Notes under the pieces: model-generated
What the model was told of the DNA's origin: nothing
What the model saw: only the letters and a program-made list of their open reading frames with translations
Databases searched by the model: none
Assembly: GCA_012931725.1 (NCBI GenBank)
Contig: CM022949.1
Span: 68,274,011-68,338,010 of the forward strand
Direction of reading: 5' to 3'
Length of the DNA stretch: 64,000 bases
Origin: Litsea cubeba
Lineage: Eukaryota; Streptophyta; Magnoliopsida; Laurales; Lauraceae
Shown: positions 57,992 through 64,000 of the stretch, piece by piece
How the letters are laid out: every line of letters begins with the position of its first letter
Numbering within the stretch: position 1 is the stretch's first letter
Program-made: the position numbers and the translations under genes

Positions 57992-58843
57992 TGTGTGGGG
58001 AGATTTTTAAGGTATCAGGATTACACTAGCATCGATGGTAAACTGCTGTTTAAGCGCACCCACGTGTCGTCCAAACACACCTCGGCAACAGGGTCGGTGC
58101 CTTGGCCGAAACCAGTCTGACTTCGGCTGTACAGGCTGACCTCGGCTATGCAGCCTGACCTCGGCTGTGCGCCTGACCTCGGCTGAAGGAGTCGGGTCGC
58201 CAGTCAAGATAAATACCATAGTCTCGCCCCTACGTCCGCCATGTCATCGGACACGTGGCTGAGTACGGGCACGTGCCAATGGGACAGATGGGCCATTCCA
58301 GCCGTCCACAATCTTCGCCAGATCGCTGATAAGGCGGCACCCAGCTACTGTAGCTAAATCAGGGCAGAGCCCGAGGATGGATCTGATGGGACCTCAACCG
58401 CCAAAGACTTGGGATACGATCAGGCCCAACATGACATGCATTTAATGCGTTGTGGGCTGATCGGACTGGTAATAAATGCTTTGCGGGCTATGATGGACCC
58501 GCATTTATTACTTTGTGGGCTAATGAGATCATTCCTATCAGATCTAGGGGCCCACTCCAAGATATCAGGTAGAATCCTCTATAAATAAGATGACATTCCA
58601 TAACAAAGGTATGCATGGACACCCCCTCTTGAGCCGTTACTCTGCCTCTCTTCTCCCTCTTCCTCATCTGTTTAGTTCATACACTAACTTAGGCATCGGA
58701 GAGCCTTGCGCCACTTAGGCCAGGGTCCTCTGACCGTTTGTTCCTCCCCTTTCAGGCTTAAGGGCAGCTGACCTTCATCATATATTTGGATAAGTCCTAC
58801 CAGGCACCCCATAATCTTGTGAGTTATAATATTTGCACTTACA
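57992..58843 (+). repeat. Tat-A 3' LTR (852 bp)
   Basis: It runs from TGTGTGGGGAGAT to GCACTTACA. The part after 58221 matches the 5' LTR remnant. TATAAATA lies at 58580-58587. A run of CTGACCTCGGCT-type repeats lies at about 58108-58190. Confidence 0.92.
58108..58190. repeat. Short tandem repeats in the Tat-A LTR
   Basis: Four imperfect units of about 20 bp built on CTGACCTCGGCT (first unit CTGACTTCGGCT). This part of the 5' LTR is outside the window. Confidence 0.8.
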
Positions 58844-60245
58844 GCTATAATGATGGGATTGGCCTAAACCTCTGGTTAAAGTACAAGAAAATCTGAGCAA
58901 GGCGACTTAATACATTCCTTGAATTCATCAAATGATTGAGAAATGACCAAAAAATCTCTAGGCACAAATAGGTAAAAAAAGGGAAATACGAAAAAAAAAA
59001 GACACAAACAAAGGTATATATCTAAACAACTCTTGATCAATGCGATTGTAGGAACCAAGAAAGAGAAAGAATTAAGGAATGACAAAATAGCAAAGGTGAT
59101 AAGGAACTAAAAAAACAAAGCACTAAAACTAAGTGCAAGGCACTAGACCAGGTGCTAGTGCAAGGGATTGGCCCTATAGGCTACACACTAGGTGTTGGGC
59201 ATTGGTTCGGTTGAGATCCTTCGGGCTAACCCTAGAAAACAAAAGAGCAAGTGCTTTGTTAAAGGGCTAGTCTTAGGAAAGAAACAATAAAGAATAATCC
59301 TTCTATCTTCTTGAGAAGTCATGAAATTTTAAAAAAGGGAGGACAGGTCGTAGCGCACATGGAGGGGATGTTATAAAGAAAAGATTTGTTGATTCTACTT
59401 TCTAGATCTATAAAGTTGAATGAACTTTACAAAGGAAGAGTTAAGGGTCCAAATCAAGATCAAGTTGACGTCTAAGGAGATTCATGGATCCTAGTTTCTA
59501 GCTCTATAAAACTAAGTGAAACTCTTTGAGCATCTTTGGTAACGAATGAGATATACATATGTGTGAGTATTTTTCATTGCCCCCTGAATAGGGATTCCTC
59601 ATGGAAGATTTGTATAGCTCAGAATTTCACATCCATATCTGTGTATACCTATGAATATAGTTGAGAAAAAAATTAGTCTTGGTGTGCAAATCTGTAAAAG
59701 TGAAGATTTTCAAATCCTATATGGTCAGACTTGAAAATTCTTATGAAAATCCAAAAAATTAAGAATTTTCAATTGTCAAAATTCTATAGGATTTATAATT
59801 ATCAAACATAGATTTACCACAACCCTATGAAAAGAGAATCTTTTTCCCAAGGATTTAATTGCCAAATGTGACCTTAGGATTTTCCCTTGATTTTGCTTCA
59901 TTTGAATTTCAAGATCGATCGTAATTCAAGGGATATTATGAGCCTGTTTTGCTTCACAAGAGCTTAGTACTCTGAATGTACCCAGATTATTATATAAAAT
60001 TTTACCCTTGGAAGAAGAAAAGAAATTACAATTAACACTTTTTTAAAGCAACCAAATCATTGGTCTCTCCACTAGCCGATATTACTCGTCAAGGAAAATA
60101 AGTACAACAATCTCGAAAGAAAATGTCTCAAGCATCCTCATCAAGTTCAATTATGAAGGAAGTTCTAATTTTTTTGAATCCCAATTATAGGCAATGCTGA
60201 AAATCAAGAACATGTGGGGAAATCATGAGGATTCCAGAAGGTACG
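58844..60245. other. Flanking AT-rich DNA, no gene recognised
   Basis: This is the DNA outside Tat-A on its right. I see no open frame with recognisable motifs, no LTR ends and no RNA gene. A 69-codon minus-strand frame near 58876-59085 is Phe/Leu-rich low complexity and is not accepted. Confidence 0.6.
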
Positions 60246-61084
60246 TGTCCCGCCCCCGCTGATGGGCACGGGGATTATTTGTCAGATTAGGGACCAATTA
60301 AGAATTTCTTTAATAAACAACAACGTGAGCCCCAATCAATGGTCCTACGGATCAAAGTCCGCTGTGAGATAAGAACAGTTCCAATCAACCCATAATATCA
60401 AAGGGTACAATAGACATTTTAGAGTAAGCATATTTCACAAAATCAAAGTTTAAGTCAGACAATAGAGAAGTAAATAAAGACGTTTAACGTTTAAATGAAT
60501 GACCACTAACAAAAGCCTAGGCCAATACAAAATATTACAAAATAAACCAAAAGTATGTGGAGGCCCTCTTGTGCAGGTGCAGATGACTCAAGCTATCAGC
60601 ATATAACTCGTGGTCGCCATCGGGGTTGATTTGCTTGAAGCAATGCTTCCTCCTCCTTGAGGGTAAAGGGTTTGGTACCCATACAATAAGTATAGCACGT
60701 CAGACTACGAAAAACCGACATGCAGATATTCATGTATACGAAATATGAAATATCAAAGCGAGTGAAGACAACGTGATCATTTGATGTTCAAGGAAACCAA
60801 TCTAGGCATATAAGCATGAATAGTTGACAATGAACAATAAAGGACAAGATCTATCAATCTATTAAAGGGGCGGTGCACATATGCCAATACACCACATGAT
60901 AGATCACTACCCTCCTAACTCGTACCAAGAGTAGTAGAGAATGGTACAGGTTAAATCCCGTCTATCAATCAATTAGATGGTCACTCTGGAACAACACATC
61001 AAATAATGTTACATGCAACAATCAAGACATCATGTGTACTCACCGGAACAATGGATCTGCGATCTGCAGCCATTCAATAATATC
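60246..61084 (-). repeat. E3: partial Tekay-like LTR
   Basis: It begins TGTCCCGCCCCC and follows the E1/E2 LTRs in order, with GTCCTACGGATCAAAGTCCGC and GGGTACAATAGAC in place of their counterparts. No primer site precedes it, so the left edge is an outer LTR boundary (3' LTR or solo LTR). It is interrupted at 61085 by Tat-B; the rest should lie beyond Tat-B. Confidence 0.75.
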
Positions 61085-62009
61085 TGTAGGTGCAGAAAAT
61101 TATGACCCACAATAAGAGGGTGCCTTATAGGACTTATCCGAGAAGATGATGGTGTCTGGAATGTCTGGATGCCGCCCGGAAGCCTGGAAGGGAAGAACAA
61201 ACAGTCAGAGGACCCTGGCCTGGGTGGCGCAAGGCTCTCCGATGCCAAAGTCAGTATATGAACTGGAACAATGGAAGGAGAGGAGGAAGAGAGACAGAGT
61301 AACGACTCTGGTATGGAAAAATGGCGTACCTTAGATGGTGGCATGGGTCTCTATTTATAGAGTGTGGAACGTATCTTTGGAAGATATTGTGGTGTGGGTC
61401 CCACGATTTGACTTAGAAGTCATGATCAGCCCACATTGCATTAATTGTGGTCCAATCCAGCCCACTATGCATTAAATGCCCGTCGGGTCAGCCCACATCG
61501 CATTTAATGCACATCTTGTTGGGCCAGATCCTGTTGGGCGCCTTTGGCGGTAGGAGTACCAGCGGATCCGCCCTCGGGCCCTGCCCTGATGTGGCTTCAG
61601 CCGCTGGATGGGACTCTGCCAGGGATCTGGCGAAGATTGTGGGCGGCTGGATGTCGCGTCTGTCCCACCAGCGCGTCCCTATCCCTCCACGTGCCTGATG
61701 ACGTGTGGGATGAAGGGTACACGTGAATGTTCTCTCTTGCTTCGGCTTCTGTCTCGGCTTCTTTAGCCGAAATGGAGCTTTCTGCCGAGGTGGTACCCGT
61801 GGTGGTGATCCTTGCCGAGATGACGCCCGAGGTGGGCCAGTTCGGCGCTAAGGCCCGGAGCCGTCCGACTTCGGCCGGACCTCCTGTCCTGATAGCCGGG
61901 ACGAGCCTGGTGTCACGTGGATGACGTGAGGGTGGCACGTGAGAATGCTTAACTTGATCTGGTGGCTGTGATTAACTTAATCCTGTGGTTCGGGAAATCT
62001 CCCCACACA
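61085..62009 (-). repeat. Tat-B 3' LTR (925 bp)
   Basis: On the minus strand it starts TGTGTGGGGAGATTT at 62009 and ends GCACCTACA at 61085. A TATAAATAG lies at 61359-61351 (minus). No gene is seen within it. Confidence 0.88.
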
Positions 62010-62023
62010 ATTGCCCCCTAGGT
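62010..62023 (-). other. Tat-B polypurine tract
   Basis: The minus strand reads CCTAGGGGGCAAT next to the LTR, as in Tat-A. Confidence 0.82.
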
Positions 62024-62298
62024 TTTGACCTCTGAAGTGTGCTAGCCTTTAGGGGTTGAAAGCTAGAAGAATCCATCTGGGGATACTGTGATCATTGCCT
62101 GGTGTCGCTTCAACTTTTTTAAAGCAATAAATGCCCTGCCCTGTCCGCCTTTGGAACCGAGCTGACGGCTACACGCGTAGTTTCCGCGCCGACTGCGTTG
62201 TCCCATTGATTGACGGGCTGTCTCATTGATTGACGGGCACGGGCTTTGAAGCGTCTCTTCGAATTCGGAGGCGGTACCCAAATGAGGGTTTCCCCTTC

Positions 62299-62307
62299 TA
62301 TAAATAG
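62299..62307 (+). promoter_or_regulatory. TATA box of the Tat-B antisense gene
   Basis: TATAAATAG preceded by TTTCCCCTTC lies 279 bp before the ATG at 62578. The context matches the Tat-A box. A CT-rich stretch follows, as in many plant 5' UTRs. Confidence 0.72.
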
Positions 62308-62577
62308 GGCCGTCCTCTTCTTCTTCTTGCTTCTGAATCTTTTCGCCTTCGCCTCTGCTTTTACTTTCAATCTCTGCTCCGATTTCTGAGATCCGTTCGA
62401 GGCTTCCGATCTCCGTTCTGGTTCCTGAGGTCTGTTTGAGGACGACGACCATAGAACGCGCCTGGATCTGCCTCTGATCTGCCTCTTTGCCCTCGTAAGT
62501 CGCTCTGTTCTTTCGTCTGGTTTTCTTGGGGGTTTTTCGATTTCTAGGGCTTTTCTTCGTAGTCACCCCTTCTAGAC

Positions 62578-64000
62578 ATGGGCACCCCTAGATTCAGGGT
62601 AGATTCTGATGAGGGCTTGGCCGAGTTTAGGGCTGCCTTCAAAATTCCGGAGGGGGTCCTCCTGAGACCGGCAGACCTTGCCGACGCTGCCCTGTATCGC
62701 TGCTACAGCGGCTGGATGCCATTCCCTCTGATCTCTGTGATCGAGGGTGGGGTCAGGTTTCCACTGCACCCCTTGCTTAGGGCTTGCCTTAGCCTTTGGT
62801 CCCTCGCCCCGGGCCAGCTGATGCCCAATGGCTACAAGGTCATTATGGGCACAGCGAAGCTGAACGAGATCTTGGGGACCAACCTAGGCCCTCACGACAT
62901 CGAGGATACTTATGATATCTGCAAGGCTGGGGAGGGAAGATACTATCTCCGTGTGAAGCCGCAGCGAAGGGGCTTCGTCCTAGCCTTGGAGGATTCAAGT
63001 AAGAACGCCGAGGAGGATTTCTTCTGTGTCTCGGGGGACTGGGAGTTCGGCCCAGGCGAAGATAGGAGGCTGTCGGTCCCACGTCGCCCTGGGGAAGTCC
63101 CAAGTAATCATCGCTGCTTTTCTCCTTTACTGTTTTGCTTATCTTATTGGTGCCGAACTGACATTCTTCTTTGCCTGTCGAGCAGAGGCGGGTGCAAGGC
63201 GACGCCGAGCTGCTAGCGAAGGCTGGAGGAAGAATACCGAAGACATCAACAAGGTCGAACGGTACAAGGGGCACGAAACCAGGTCGGCCTGGAAACTGCT
63301 TGGGTATACGCCGAGGTATCGCGGCCACTACCACAGGACCGGAGTTCCTGGGGCGGACGAGACACACCCTGACCGTCCGACCGTATCGGTTGCGGTGTTT
63401 AGCGGGATCCCCTTGACCGATCCTGTTGCTGATCGGACTGCGTCTGGAGCCGAAGCGTCCACTTCCGATCCGGGGCTGCCGGACTTGTCACAGATAGTGG
63501 AAGCTTATACCTCTGATCGAGAGGAGGAGGATATGGGAGGAAGCTCGAGGGAGGCCGCTGTCAGGGACCTGGCTGCCAAGTTTAGGCAGAGGTCAGCGTC
63601 TTCTGGGACTCCGTCGCTTACTGGTACTCATGCTGCATCGGGTCCGGTGGGCGTGGGCGCTCCCTCTGCTCCTGCTCCTGGGAGAGCCCGGCAACGATCG
63701 CCGGACCGCTCGAAGGAGGGGTCCCCGCTCAGGAAGAAGTCCAAAGCGGGGGAGAAGAGCTCAAGAGCCGACCTGCAGTCGGGCAAAGCTCCTGGGGCCA
63801 AAGCCCCTGCCGAGAAGGGAGGCGAGAAGAGCGCGCCGAAGGAAAAGAGTGCGCCGGCCGAAAAGGGTGCGCTTGTCAGCAAGTCGGCTGTCGGTCCAGC
63901 GCGCGAGCCTCTGATCTTGGCGGGACAAGGGTCCGGATCGGCTTCCGGGCCCCGGACTGCCCCAGCACCGTGGAAGCCGAGGATGGAAACCTCTACCGGT
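62578..64000 (+). CDS. Tat-B antisense spliced gene (aORF), open to the window edge
   Basis: Exon 1 is 62578-63103 (ATG, MGTPRFRVDSDEGLAEF; FKIPEGVLLRP; WMPFPLISVIEGGVRFPLHP; LMPNGYKVIMGTAKLNEILG). Intron 1 is 63104-63185 (82 bp, GTAATC...GAGCAG, phase 1). Exon 2 starts at 63186 and stays open for 271 codons to the last base (SEGWRKN, LLGYTPRYRGHY, then Ser/Pro-rich and Lys/Glu/Ala-rich repeats such as KSAPKEKSAPAEKG). No stop or frameshift is visible in about 447 codons. The N-terminal half resembles the plant putative gypsy-type transposon domain; no enzyme motif is seen. It runs opposite to the element it sits in. A second intron and coiled-coil exon are expected beyond the edge by analogy with Tat-A. 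Confidence 0.85.

Larger units (their letters stand above)
5970..58843 (+). mobile_element. Tat-A: Tat-lineage Ty3/gypsy element, backbone of the window, split by four insertions
   Basis: 5' LTR remnant 5970-6590, primer site 6593-6610, gag-pol 6638-11396 and 17468-18091, 116-bp tandem repeats from 18185, antisense gene 37430-39707, polypurine tract near 57980, 3' LTR 57992-58843. The LTR copies match over about 620 bp (5970-6590 against 58221-58843). Tat membership rests on two successive RNase H domains, the second with a VDGSS / NNEAEYEAL / SDSQL / HADVLA series, and on an antisense ORF before the 3' LTR. The own sequence left after removing nested elements is roughly 11 kb. Many stop codons make it inactive. 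Confidence 0.9.
61085..64000 (-). mobile_element. Tat-B: second Tat-lineage element, runs off the window
   Basis: The minus-strand 3' LTR (62009-61085), the polypurine tract and the antisense gene on the + strand mirror the right end of Tat-A. LTR ends and the region around CTCTGACTG/GTTTGTTC and GCATCGGAGAGCC are homologous to Tat-A, but most of the LTR is diverged. Gag-pol lies outside. Confidence 0.88.

Noticed and set aside
58876..59085. 69-codon hydrophobic minus-strand frame in the flanking DNA
   Set aside because: Phe/Leu-rich low complexity from an AT-rich homopolymer region with no supporting context.
1..64000. Bacterial-style operons, origins, riboswitches or viral genomes
   Set aside because: All coding content is accounted for by plant LTR retrotransposons, and none of these features was seen.

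Overview
This window is a stack of nested LTR retrotransposons from a seed-plant genome, most likely a flowering plant. The evidence is a set of plant-specific Ty3/gypsy lineages (chromodomain elements with an initiator-Met-type primer site, and Tat-type elements with two RNase H domains and an antisense ORF) plus Angela/BARE-like Ty1/copia elements with LTRs of about 2 kb. I found no host protein gene, rRNA or tRNA gene. All internal LTR boundaries are TG...CA ends located by eye.

The backbone is one Tat-type gypsy element, here called Tat-A, on the + strand from 5970 to 58843. Its 5' LTR is cut at 5970 and ends at 6590. The primer site is at 6593, gag-pol runs from 6638, the integrase C-terminus is at 17468-18091, a 116-bp tandem array follows, then an antisense spliced gene (37430-39707, minus strand), the polypurine tract near 57980 and the 3' LTR at 57992-58843. 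Four insertions split it: (1) E1, a Tekay/Del-like element on the minus strand (1-5969), in the 5' LTR; (2) E2, a related minus-strand element truncated at its 3' half (about 11396-17467), in the integrase region; (3) copia array 1 on the minus strand (19529-36977), three LTRs and two internal regions, flanked by the 5-bp duplication GTGAC; (4) copia array 2 on the + strand (40462-57503), with the same three-LTR, two-internal layout but flanked by a 116-bp duplication and an LTR filler fragment.

Right of Tat-A lies about 1.4 kb of AT-rich DNA with no recognisable gene, then part of a third Tekay-like LTR (60246-61084), into which a second Tat-type element (Tat-B, minus strand, 61085 to beyond the window) is inserted.

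The most interesting content is the antisense gene of the Tat elements. Tat-A and Tat-B both carry it opposite to gag-pol, just inside the 3' LTR. Both have a TATAAATAG box about 280 bp before the ATG, a first exon of exactly 526 nt and a small phase-1 intron at the same place. Tat-A shows a second intron and a C-terminal coiled coil. The Tat-B copy is open throughout what is visible. This looks like an independently promoted, spliced gene carried by the retrotransposon.

The second notable feature is the pair of tandem copia arrays in opposite orientation. They form inverted arms of about 17 kb around a 3.5-kb spacer that holds the Tat-A antisense gene. Within each array the two internal copies share the same inactivating lesions, so each array most likely grew by DNA recombination after the element had died.
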